Shown piece after piece: positions 1-5,452 of a DNA stretch of 17,893 nt. The notes below the pieces were generated by a model that saw only the letters and a program-made list of their open reading frames with translations, was not told the DNA's origin and ran no database searches. Origin of the DNA: Clostridia bacterium (GTDB taxonomy: Bacteria; Bacillota_A; Clostridia; UBA1212; UBA1255); contig JAFWZH010000002.1 in NCBI GenBank assembly GCA_017522515.1, forward strand, positions 1-17,893. Reading direction: 5' to 3'. The first letter of the stretch is position 1. Each line of letters starts with the position of its first letter. The position numbers and the translations under genes were made by a program.

Positions 1-377
1 CTACCACTAAATCCAAACGATGGCAATCTGAGTTTGCCCCCGAAGAGCATATACAAGCCGATGAGCAGCAACGCAGGACCAAGTATCATTTCGCCATACT
101 TGCCGATGAACTTTTGAACACCAAACAGACTTGAACCGCTTTTGAGCAAAGCAATAAGCACCATGCCAAGCAGAGTGTATGCCACCACACGCCCCAATGT
201 ATAGAGCAGCCCATTAAAAAATATACGATTGCGATTATTTATGCTCTTGCCAATGAAGCCGATAGCTACAATATTTGTAGCCAATGGGCAAGGCGAAAGA
301 GCTGTAAGCAAGCCTAATAGAAATGCTGTCAGTATCGGTGTCGTACTACTTTCGAGCAACGATTGTAACCACCCCAT
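1..377 (-). CDS. ArsG-like / CcdA-type membrane permease, partial (N-terminal 125 residues)
   Basis: Reading the minus strand from the ATG at 375-377 gives an open frame that runs off the left edge of the window, so only the N-terminal part is present. It starts MGWLQSLLES and shows hydrophobic stretches around residues 15-27, 36-45, 62-76 and 93-108. A conserved-looking SPCPLATN motif lies near residue 29, with Cys in the first membrane segment as in CcdA/DsbD-type transporters. In Bacteroidota this type of protein follows the ArsF thioredoxin-fold lipoprotein in ars operons and is annotated as an ArsG-family aromatic arsenical efflux permease. The gene starts 4 bp after the arsF stop, so the two are translationally close and co-transcribed. 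A general CcdA-like thiol-redox transporter remains possible, because the C-terminal half is not visible. Confidence 0.85.
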   Translation of the reverse strand, partial: MGWLQSLLESSTTPILTAFLLGLLTALSPCPLATNIVAIGFIGKSINNRNRIFFNGLLYTLGRVVAYTLLGMVLIALLKSGSSLFGVQKFIGKYGEMILGPALLLIGLYMLFGGKLRLPSFGFSG

Positions 378-381
378 AGCG

Positions 382-816
382 TTAGTTATTTAGCATCCGG
401 TTGATTTGTTCTTTAATGCCCTTCTTAAAGTTGTCAGAAGCCGTTCGTGCATTGGCAAAACCAAATTCTGTCATATTTTTGGCTTGTTCTTTTCCGTACT
501 TGTCATAATCAACAATGATTAGAGAAGACCAGCTCACTTCATATTTATCGGCAAGTTCCTCATTCTCGGTTATATCCACCGACTTGAATACTAGCTTTCC
601 GCTTTTCAGTTTGTCGGCAAAAGCTGATTCTACCAATTCCTTGGTATTCTTCTCGATAGCCATACAAGTGGCACAACGCTGTTTACCGTGGAAGTAAATC
701 ACCTCTACAACATCACTTTTGACCTGATTTTCGGCTTTTGATTCATTCTTTGCATTGCTGTTTTCGCAAGCAATCATACCCATACATAGGGCAATCATCA
801 ATAATTCTTTTTTCAT
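382..816 (-). CDS. arsF: ArsF-like thioredoxin-fold lipoprotein of the ars operon
   Basis: A 144-residue protein. The N-terminus is a lipoprotein-type signal: MKKELLMIALCMGMIAC, with Cys17 as the probable lipidated residue, followed by a charged, Asn-rich linker. The mature part starts with a beta strand (VVEVIYFHGKQRC) and carries the redox-type motif CATC at about residues 48-51, then a thioredoxin-like fold. Proteins with this architecture next to an ArsG-type permease are annotated in Bacteroidota as the ArsF-family subunit of a nitrophenyl-compound nitroreductase acting on aromatic arsenicals. I recognise the family; the reaction is from family annotation and cannot be read from the sequence. 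The likely location is the periplasmic face of the inner membrane. It lies 76 bp downstream of arsR, with a candidate ArsR operator in the gap. Confidence 0.85.
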   Translation of the reverse strand: MKKELLMIALCMGMIACENSNAKNESKAENQVKSDVVEVIYFHGKQRCATCMAIEKNTKELVESAFADKLKSGKLVFKSVDITENEELADKYEVSWSSLIIVDYDKYGKEQAKNMTEFGFANARTASDNFKKGIKEQINRMLNN

Positions 817-849
817 ACACTAAATAGTTTATCTAATTACTTATTTGTA

Positions 850-867
850 GTTCGTAAAACAACGAAC
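850..867. promoter_or_regulatory. Candidate ArsR operator 2 (arsR-arsF gap)
   Basis: The palindrome GTTCGTAAAACAACGAAC has perfect 6-bp arms (GTTCGT/ACGAAC) around AAAACA. It matches the palindrome over the arsR promoter at 1238-1255 (GTTCGCAAAAGTACGAAT) at 14 of 18 positions. It sits in the gap between arsR and arsF, 33 bp before the arsF start. Two copies in one operon fit an ArsR-family dimer binding site. The binding itself is inferred. Confidence 0.55.
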
Positions 868-892
868 ATTATTTCTAAAAAAAGATGCTGTT

Positions 893-1219
893 TTACCCAC
901 AGCAACTCTCTTTCTTACGAGCACATTCACAGAAAAACTCACCGAATAATTCCTGTGCTAATCGCCAATTATCTCGGTTGATGCAATACTTTACCTTGGG
1001 AGTTTCCACCTCGCCCTGTATCAGTCCTGCATCTTTCAACTCTTTGAGGTGTTGTGAAACGGTTGCCTTTGCAATGGGTAACTCTTCGTGAATATCGCCG
1101 AAGTAGCAAGTTGATTGCTTTGCCAAGAACTGCAAAATCGCAATGCGTGCGGGATGTCCCATAGCTTTTGCAAAGCGTGCAACTTGCTCTTGCTTAATGC
1201 TATAATCTTTATTTGCCAT
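893..1219 (-). CDS. arsR: ArsR/SmtB-family transcriptional regulator
   Basis: A 108-residue winged-helix protein. It shows the usual ArsR order: helix with MGHPARIAILQFL (residues ~20-32), recognition helix region IAKATVSQHLKELKDAGLI (~49-67), and wing GEVETPKVKYCIN (~69-81). Cysteines that could bind As(III)/Sb(III) occur at residue 38 (STCYFGD) and in a Cys-rich tail (CECARKKESCCG), which differs from the E. coli ArsR arrangement of two nearby Cys in helix 3. It is the first gene of the operon followed by arsF and arsG. Its promoter overlaps a palindrome that is also found before arsF, so autoregulation with derepression by trivalent arsenic is likely. The start at 1217-1219 leaves about 20 bp to the palindrome. 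Confidence 0.93.
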   Translation of the reverse strand: MANKDYSIKQEQVARFAKAMGHPARIAILQFLAKQSTCYFGDIHEELPIAKATVSQHLKELKDAGLIQGEVETPKVKYCINRDNWRLAQELFGEFFCECARKKESCCG

Positions 1220-1237
1220 AATCGAATATTGTTTGTT

Positions 1238-1255
1238 GTTCGCAAAAGTACGAAT
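1238..1255. promoter_or_regulatory. Candidate ArsR operator 1, overlapping the ars promoter
   Basis: GTTCGCAAAAGTACGAAT has arms TTCG and CGAA around the -7 box of the minus-strand promoter. It resembles the palindrome at 850-867. A repressor bound here would cover the -7 element, which explains how arsR could shut off its own operon. Confidence 0.6.
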
Positions 1256-1273
1256 AATATTTAAAACAACAAA
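1243..1273 (-). promoter_or_regulatory. Bacteroidota-type promoter of the ars operon
   Basis: On the minus strand the sequence has a -33 TTTG (plus-strand CAAA at 1270-1273), a 19-bp spacer, and TACTTTTG (plus 1243-1250). This matches the TTTG-N19-TAnnTTTG consensus of the Bacteroidota primary sigma factor exactly. The expected transcript start is a few bases downstream of 1243, giving a short leader before the arsR ATG at 1219. Confidence 0.8.
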
Positions 1274-1311
1274 GAAATCCCCAATTATATTTTCAATTTA
1301 GATTCTTTTTG

Positions 1312-1319
1312 TACCTTTG
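1312..1319 (+). promoter_or_regulatory. Candidate plus-strand -7 box (TACCTTTG)
   Basis: TACCTTTG fits TAnnTTTG. About 19 bp upstream there is only a TTT-rich partial -33 element (around 1289-1293). It is divergent from the ars promoter and would drive the short transcript that ends at the terminator near 1575. Confidence 0.5.
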
Positions 1320-1551
1320 TAGCGTCAAGAGTTATCACATTGGAGTAAAGTAATGAAGAACTCAGAAATACGAACGGTTGCTATCTCGTTACCCAATTTT
1401 CATGCAACCCGACCAACCGATTTATTCTAAGCGAGTTATCTTTTCTTGCCAAAATTACGTAAATTCATTGAAGCATAAAAGGACAACAGGTGATTATGTA
1501 TCCAAAACCATATCTATTGCCAAACGAGACCAATTACACAAAGAAGAAAAT
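1320..1551 (+). other. Short transcription unit without a convincing ORF; possible small RNA or gene debris
   Basis: Between the -7 box at 1312-1319 and the hairpin at 1552-1570 there is no recognisable gene. An ATG at 1353 opens a 25-codon frame (MKNSEIRTVAIS..., stop at 1428-1430). An overlapping frame (1378-1590, 70 codons) has no family resemblance I recognise and runs through the terminator, which argues against it. The segment has alternative pairings: GGTTGC at 1376-1381 can pair with GCAACC at 1404-1409, or the overlapping CGGTTG (1375-1380) with CAACCG (1414-1419). Leader RNA, small RNA, leader peptide and decayed gene are all possible. Confidence 0.3.
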
Positions 1552-1575
1552 GGTCAACGGGTCATTGACCTTTTT
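1552..1575. terminator. Intrinsic terminator-like hairpin
   Basis: GGTCAA (1552-1557) pairs perfectly with TTGACC (1565-1570) around a 7-nt loop and is followed directly by TTTTT on the plus strand. On the minus strand it lies about 30 bp after the stop of the DUF4143 remnant and is followed by a weaker T-rich run, so it may work in both directions. Confidence 0.6.
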
Positions 1576-1601
1576 GAGATACCTCAATGATTGCTGTTTG
1601 T

Positions 1602-2042
1602 TTAAATGCCCTCTTTTACCAACCATTCCCAAATAGGAACTACTTGAATCGTATATCCGCCTTCTTCTATGATTTCGCTTTCGTGGTCAGTGATTAGAAA
1701 TATATTATTACAATTCGTAGCTTTAGCTCCTTCAATGCACCCTTTGATTTCGCGTCTTCTGGTTTTCTCTTTAGCTATGCCATAACAGACTTGATATACA
1801 GCAAGTGTCTTGTTCCCTTCGCATACAACAAAATCAGCATCTGAGCTTCTGCTTTTAAAATAGTATATATCATTCCCAGTTGCAGCTTTTCTACGCTGCA
1901 ATTCCAAGTACACGATAGTCTCAAGCCTCCAGCCAAGATTATCTCCGGAGAAAGCATTTTCCCGTTTATCCATAAATGCCACATCTATAGCATACGATTT
2001 TTCTGTAGACCGAGAAATATCGTGTATACCCCATACAGTCAT
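1602..2042 (-). pseudogene. C-terminal remnant of a DUF4143-type AAA ATPase
   Basis: The 146 codons match only the C-terminal (DUF4143) half of the AAA_14/DUF4143 ATPase family. The pattern is KSYAIDVAF, then NLGWRLETIVYLELQRR, then IYYFKSR...DADFVV, then YQVCYGI, which corresponds to the nuclease-like C-terminal domain. There is no Walker A or B region, and an in-frame stop lies just upstream of the first ATG, so the N-terminal ~250-300 residues of a usual ~400-450-residue protein are missing. An intact but clearly diverged member of the same family lies 320 bp away on the other strand (2366-3706). I read this as a decayed gene. A free-standing C-terminal domain is a less likely alternative. 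Confidence 0.75.
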
Positions 2043-2079
2043 TTCAGAAGTTTACTTCAATAACAGAGAGTTTCATTCT

Positions 2080-2148
2080 TTATTTTTCGGTGTCATTTTT
2101 GGTGTCATTCTGAATTTTCTGTCCACCTTTTCTGTCCACCATCTTCAT
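2080..2148 (-). pseudogene. Relic of a repetitive protein linker (GGQK / NDTK type)
   Basis: On the minus strand a 22-codon frame reads MKMVDRKGGQKIQNDTKNDTEK. At DNA level it consists of a 13-bp unit twice in tandem (2115-2127 and 2128-2140) and a 12-bp unit twice in tandem (2089-2100 and 2101-2112). Short in-frame repeats of this kind are typical of the linker between catalytic and C-terminal winged-helix domains in Bacteroidota Fic and AlbA_2-type proteins; the Fic protein at 6590-7702 has an analogous TPTS linker. Nothing else of such a gene remains here. The assignment to such a linker is inference from composition. Confidence 0.35.
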
Positions 2149-2216
2149 AATTTAGCGTATCTTTTCATTGTTTTGGGGTTCATATTATCGTACTGCCATT
2201 CTATTCGATGAAAAAT

Positions 2217-2328
2217 GGGAAATGTGAAATGATCACCTTGTTTTAGTTGGGATTATGTGAAAATACAGGACGAAAAAGAGTAGGATAATGTGAAATATCT
2301 ACGCATTTATGGCTCGGATTATGTGAAA
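2217..2328 (+). repeat. Four-copy 13-bp motif array with exact 33-bp period
   Basis: Copies of GGATTATGTGAAA (one base changed in copy 3, two in copy 1) start at 2217, 2250, 2283 and 2316, every 33 bp without exception. The 20 bp between copies are not conserved. The last copy ends 5 bp before the TATCTTTG -7 box of the DUF4143 ATPase gene. A period of 33 bp is close to three helical turns, so all copies face the same side of the DNA. This suggests cooperative binding sites for a regulator, possibly an activator, because no good -33 element is present. Confidence 0.85.
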
Positions 2329-2333
2329 AGTGT

Positions 2334-2341
2334 TATCTTTG
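2334..2341 (+). promoter_or_regulatory. -7 box of the DUF4143 ATPase gene (TATCTTTG)
   Basis: TATCTTTG fits TAnnTTTG and lies 24 bp before the ATG at 2366. No clear TTTG is present 19-21 bp upstream. The position is instead occupied by the last copy of the 33-bp-phased motif. Confidence 0.65.
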
Positions 2342-2365
2342 CAGTTGTAATCAAGGATTTTAGAT

Positions 2366-3706
2366 ATGGATAAACTGCTTAGAAGAAAAGTTGATAGTTA
2401 TTTGATGGCATGGAAAAACAATCCGGATAGAAAACCGCTAATTATTAAAGGTGCTCGTCAGATTGGAAAAACACGCTCCATAGAGTGGTTTGCCAGTCAG
2501 AACTACAAAAGCGTTATTCAAATTAATTTCGTGGAGCAAAAGAGATACAAGGATATCTTTGAGGATGGATTTGAAGTTGATACAATCCTTAAAAATATCT
2601 CCTTGCTTAATCCTGAACTGCAGTTTGTACCAGGGAAAACTCTTTTCTTTTTTGATGAGATACAAGCATGTCCCAATTGTGCTACTTCACTGAAGTTTTT
2701 CAAACTCGATGGCCGATTTGATGTGATTTGTTCCGGTTCATTGATGGGTATCAACTATCGGGAAATAGAGTCCAATAGTGTCGGTTACAAGGAAAACTAC
2801 GAGATGCATTCTATGGATTTCGAGGAATTTCTATGGGCTAAAGGCTATTCCGAGGATTTTATAGAGGAACTCTTTCAACACATGTCGGAAGTTAAACCCC
2901 TTAACAATTTGCAGATGGATATTCTTTTTGGTCTTTTCCGCGACTATGCCACTATAGGTGGTATGCCAGAGGTGGTGAATACGTATATCAAGAATAAGAA
3001 CTTCAGCGGGACATTGGGTATACAGAAACAGTTGCTGAAAGACTATGAAGAGGATATCACCAAATATGTAGAGGGATTGGACAAGGCAAAGGTCAAAGCT
3101 GTATACAACCATATCTCTACATTCTTGGCTAAAGAGAACAAACGTTTCCAGATAACCAAGATGGGCAAGAACGCACGGAACAGAGATTATATCGGTTGTG
3201 TAGAATGGCTTGCCGATGCCGGTGTCATAAATGTTTGCTATTGTTTGAATCAGCCTGAACTTCCGCTTAAGGGCAATTACGATCCTAAACTATATAAGCT
3301 TTATTATAAAGATACAGGACTCTTGATTGCATCGCTTGATGAAGAAGCACAGGAAGATTTGAGAGCTAATAAGAATCTTGGCACTTATAAGGGAGCAATT
3401 TATGAAAATATAGTAGGAGACATGCTTGTGAAGCAAGGCTACAATCTCTATTACTATAGTTCCGATAAGCCTTCTCTAGAAATGGATTTCTTTGTGCGTG
3501 ATGCAGATTCCCTTATTCCTGTGGAAGTAACGTCCAATGATAACGCAACTGCATCACTAAATAATTTACTAAAAGAAGACAAGTATCCAGATGTAAAATA
3601 CGGCATCAAGTTGGGATATAAGAATATCGGATTCAATGGTAAGTTCTATACCTTCCCTTACTTCTTGTCTTTCTTATTGAAAAGATTTGTGACGGAGAGA
3701 AAATGA
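2366..3706 (+). CDS. AAA family ATPase with C-terminal DUF4143 domain
   Basis: A 446-residue protein of full family length. The N-terminal AAA_14 domain has Walker A GARQIGKT (residues 29-36), Walker B TLFFFDEIQ (92-100) and a sensor-type segment ICSGSLMGI (~120-128). The C-terminal DUF4143 domain includes KLYYKDTGLLIASL, YKGAIYENIVGDML and the PD-(D/E)XK-like segment EMDFFVRD...IPVEVTSN (~370-395). The family is abundant and often multi-copy in Bacteroidota and archaea. Its cellular role is not established, although a link to DNA or to toxin-like selfish functions has been suggested. It stands alone, with its own promoter and the 33-bp motif array directly upstream. It is not the parent of the remnant at 1602-2042, which has a clearly different C-terminal sequence. 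Confidence 0.92.
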   Translation: MDKLLRRKVDSYLMAWKNNPDRKPLIIKGARQIGKTRSIEWFASQNYKSVIQINFVEQKRYKDIFEDGFEVDTILKNISLLNPELQFVPGKTLFFFDEIQACPNCATSLKFFKLDGRFDVICSGSLMGINYREIESNSVGYKENYEMHSMDFEEFLWAKGYSEDFIEELFQHMSEVKPLNNLQMDILFGLFRDYATIGGMPEVVNTYIKNKNFSGTLGIQKQLLKDYEEDITKYVEGLDKAKVKAVYNHISTFLAKENKRFQITKMGKNARNRDYIGCVEWLADAGVINVCYCLNQPELPLKGNYDPKLYKLYYKDTGLLIASLDEEAQEDLRANKNLGTYKGAIYENIVGDMLVKQGYNLYYYSSDKPSLEMDFFVRDADSLIPVEVTSNDNATASLNNLLKEDKYPDVKYGIKLGYKNIGFNGKFYTFPYFLSFLLKRFVTERK

Positions 3707-4104
3707 CTACACAATTTGAGATGGTGAATTTGAGAACTGGCGGTCGTAAAATAAATATAATAGAGAATTAATTATTTACTTTCCGATGCAGAAAGTGTAG
3801 ATGATTATCAATCAGTCATTTAGCACTCTAAAAGGTACAACTACTCATTTGGCAAGTCGTTGAGAATGTGTAAGTTAGTGATTTTCAACGTACTTTTCGC
3901 CTTGTACCTCCATTTTGGAATGTAAAAGTAAGTGTAATTTCTTGAATATCAAAACCCGAGGTACAAAAACTTGCAAAAAATCGCATTTTTTATCCCGAAA
4001 AGGTACAAAAACGGCCCTGAAACCAAGGTTGGGATTAGAGCTGTTTTACGCTTCTATTTTAAGTGTTTTTATTTCGTACAATTCATATTTCCATGAAAAA
4101 GCAT
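3707..4104. other. Gene-free stretch with GGTACAA repeats
   Basis: No credible gene was seen. The stretch holds four copies of a GGTACAA element: direct at 3834-3840, 3960-3966 and 4002-4008, inverted at 3902-3908. The 11-mer AAAAGGTACAA occurs at 3830-3840 and 3998-4008, and GGTACAAAAAC at 3960-3970 and 4002-4012. TTGTACCTC (3902-3910) and GAGGTACAA (3958-3966) form a 9-bp inverted repeat. A small A/T hairpin (AAAAAAT CGC ATTTTTT, 3975-3991) lies between the last two copies. This may be debris of a mobile element or a binding-site cluster. Confidence 0.6.
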
Positions 4105-4112
4105 TATGTTTG
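4105..4112 (+). promoter_or_regulatory. Candidate -7 box of the DUF3791 gene (TATGTTTG)
   Basis: TATGTTTG fits TAnnTTTG; the -33 region is weak. Transcription would start near 4119, which leaves almost no leader before the ATG at 4127 and favours the ATG at 4139 as the true start. Confidence 0.5.
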
Positions 4113-4138
4113 CAGTATAATAGGTTATGTGTAGTACA

Positions 4139-4360
4139 ATGAAGTACAACATTAGAGACATAATTGAGTATATAATTGCTTTGGTGAATGAGTTTGCCAA
4201 GCGATTTGGTTTGACAGAAAAGCAAGCCTACAAATATATTCGTATGTATCAGGGGGTAGCTTTTGTGGAACAACATTATGGAATTATGCATACACTTGAT
4301 TTCGATGAAGCGGTAGATAGTGTTGCAGCCTATTGTCGTAAGAATGGTGGTAAATTGTGA
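4139..4360 (+). CDS. DUF3791 family small protein
   Basis: A 73-residue protein from ATG 4139, with an alternative in-frame ATG 12 bp upstream at 4127. The sequence IIEYIIALVNEFAKRFGLTEKQAY, then YGIMHTLDFDEAVDSVAAY, matches the DUF3791 pattern: a helical N-terminal half, then YxxLHTxxxxxxVxDV. DUF3791 genes commonly occur in small operons with a DUF3990 (ADP-ribosyltransferase-like) gene and may be its partner or antidote; that role is inferred from neighbourhood in other genomes. Here the expected partner is missing: an overlapping ATG opens only 11 codons (see 4360-4395). Confidence 0.7.
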   Translation: MKYNIRDIIEYIIALVNEFAKRFGLTEKQAYKYIRMYQGVAFVEQHYGIMHTLDFDEAVDSVAAYCRKNGGKL

Positions 4361-4395
4361 TGAAAGCTGATTTTAACTGTGTGAAGGAGGTTTGA
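4360..4395 (+). pseudogene. 11-codon stub overlapping the DUF3791 stop
   Basis: The DUF3791 stop and a following ATG overlap as TGATG (4358-4362), the usual arrangement of a coupled second cistron. The frame reads MKADFNCVKEV and stops. It may be the start of a lost DUF3990 or second DUF3791 partner. It is too short to identify. Confidence 0.25.
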
Positions 4396-4525
4396 AAAAA
4401 CGAATTGCTAACTGCGAAGTTAGGATAATACATAAATCTTATATACATAGTATATAACCTTATACTCAATACATTATATTCAAAAATATCTATCCTGGGA
4501 AAGAAGAGGTTTAGATAAAAATCAC

Positions 4526-4533
4526 TATCTTTG
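4526..4533 (+). promoter_or_regulatory. Candidate -7 box (TATCTTTG)
   Basis: TATCTTTG fits TAnnTTTG; no clear -33 TTTG is present. It lies 361 bp before the first ORF of the plus-strand operon and about 220 bp before a terminator hairpin. Confidence 0.5.
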
Positions 4534-4539
4534 TACCCG

Positions 4540-4795
4540 ATTTAGAAACAATAAAAACGAAATGCAGCAAAATAGGATGAACATAACAACAACAAATATG
4601 TGTCGAGGCTCAAAACGCTTTGATGGTGTGCTGTGTGCTACTATTTCAAGCATTGTGTCATTCGACATTATCGGAAAAACTATCCAACTGAAACATACGC
4701 GGACCAGGATATTATAGATGCAAATATCCTCGTTAGCAGAATAGATAAGAATCGTTGGAAAGTCCCTACCAAACTTTTCAACGATTTTTGTTTAT
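4540..4795 (+). ncRNA. Candidate structured RNA / attenuating leader
   Basis: The transcript from the -7 box at 4526-4533 to the terminator at 4750-4790 would be about 250 nt with no convincing ORF. A 46-codon frame from 4578 and a 79-codon frame from 4633 resemble nothing I know. Visible pairings: TGTCGA 4601-4606 with TCGACA 4662-4667 as a closing stem (G-U pairs on both sides extend it); inside it TCAAA 4610-4614 with TTTGA 4619-4623, and GTGCT 4635-4639 with AGCAT 4649-4653, a possible three-way junction; then AGGATATT 4706-4713 with AATATCCT 4723-4730, a perfect 8-bp hairpin; then the terminator. Short stems can arise by chance, so this is a candidate only. Confidence 0.4.
4745..4795 (+). 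terminator. Strong intrinsic terminator or attenuator
   Basis: AATCGTTGGAAAGT (4750-4763) pairs with ACTTTTCAACGATT (4773-4786): 14 positions with one G-U pair, 9-nt loop. The right arm runs into TTTTTGTTTAT. It stands about 100 bp before the next start codon (4895), so it either ends a separate small RNA or attenuates the operon that follows. Confidence 0.75.
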
Positions 4796-4894
4796 GCCCA
4801 TTGGTGACGATCTTCCTCTCCGTCTATTCCGTCCAATGGAAATCAACTAATCAATTATTAACCACGCAGTGATGCGTACTAAAGAAGAAATATT

Positions 4895-5437
4895 ATGAGT
4901 GAATATACTACTGTTTATTTGAGAGACAAGAATACTCCCTTGATGGAGTATAGAGAACATCCATCCTTTGAGGAAACGAGAAACTTATCAAATGATGAGA
5001 TAATGACAGCTATCCATGAGGTAGATGAATACAATAAGAATGTTCGCAAGTCTTTCGGTTGTGAGTTGTTTCATCTTTCTACGACCCCGAGTCGGCAATT
5101 AGATGTGCTTCAGTGGAGTTCGTCTCCACGAACTTTGACAGCAGAACTGCTCGATAGGGTTTTATCGTTTTATAATGAGGAAATCGAGGATTATAAGAAG
5201 AGCATTGCAAAGTACAAGGCAACTATAGCTAAGTTGGAAACTCGCATACTCAAGGCTAATGTAGAACTGTACGATAAGATTAGTAAGGATATTGATGAAT
5301 ACAATGAAAGCATAGGCTTTTTGGAAGAAGATCTTGAAAACAAGCAATATCTGTATAACAAGTTCTATTTTGCTAAGGGCATATTAGATAACAAGTCTAA
5401 TGCTGAAGACTACGAATTGGTTTACACAAAATGTTAA
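4895..5437 (+). CDS. Coiled-coil protein of unknown function
   Basis: A 180-residue protein that I do not recognise. The N-terminal third (to ~residue 75) is mixed. Residues ~82-155 are strongly helical and charged (NEEIEDYKKSIAKYKATIAKLETRI, then DIDEYNESIGFLEEDLENK) and look like a two-segment coiled coil. There is no signal peptide, membrane segment or catalytic motif. An A/G-rich sequence (AAAGAAGAAA) lies just before the ATG. It is the first gene of a three-gene plus-strand cluster, 15 bp before the metallophosphoesterase, so it may be a partner or scaffold for that enzyme (inference). Confidence 0.8.
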   Translation: MSEYTTVYLRDKNTPLMEYREHPSFEETRNLSNDEIMTAIHEVDEYNKNVRKSFGCELFHLSTTPSRQLDVLQWSSSPRTLTAELLDRVLSFYNEEIEDYKKSIAKYKATIAKLETRILKANVELYDKISKDIDEYNESIGFLEEDLENKQYLYNKFYFAKGILDNKSNAEDYELVYTKC

Positions 5438-5452
5438 GAGGAGATTGGTTCT

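Noticed and set aside
1378..1590. 70-codon plus-strand ORF
   Set aside because: It runs through the terminator hairpin at 1552-1575, has no family resemblance and no ribosome-binding sequence that stands out.
2217..2341. CRISPR-like array (repeats with unrelated 20-bp spacers)
   Set aside because: The repeat is only 13 bp, three of its four intervals are 20 bp, it sits in a promoter, and there are no cas genes. A phased regulator-binding array explains it better.
3915..4142. 75-codon plus-strand ORF
   Set aside because: It is composed of the GGTACAA repeat region and promoter sequence of the DUF3791 gene, with Lys/Cys-rich, non-protein-like composition.
4633..4872. 79-codon plus-strand ORF
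   Set aside because: It spans the strong terminator stem at 4750-4786 and several RNA-like hairpins, and the predicted protein looks like no known family.
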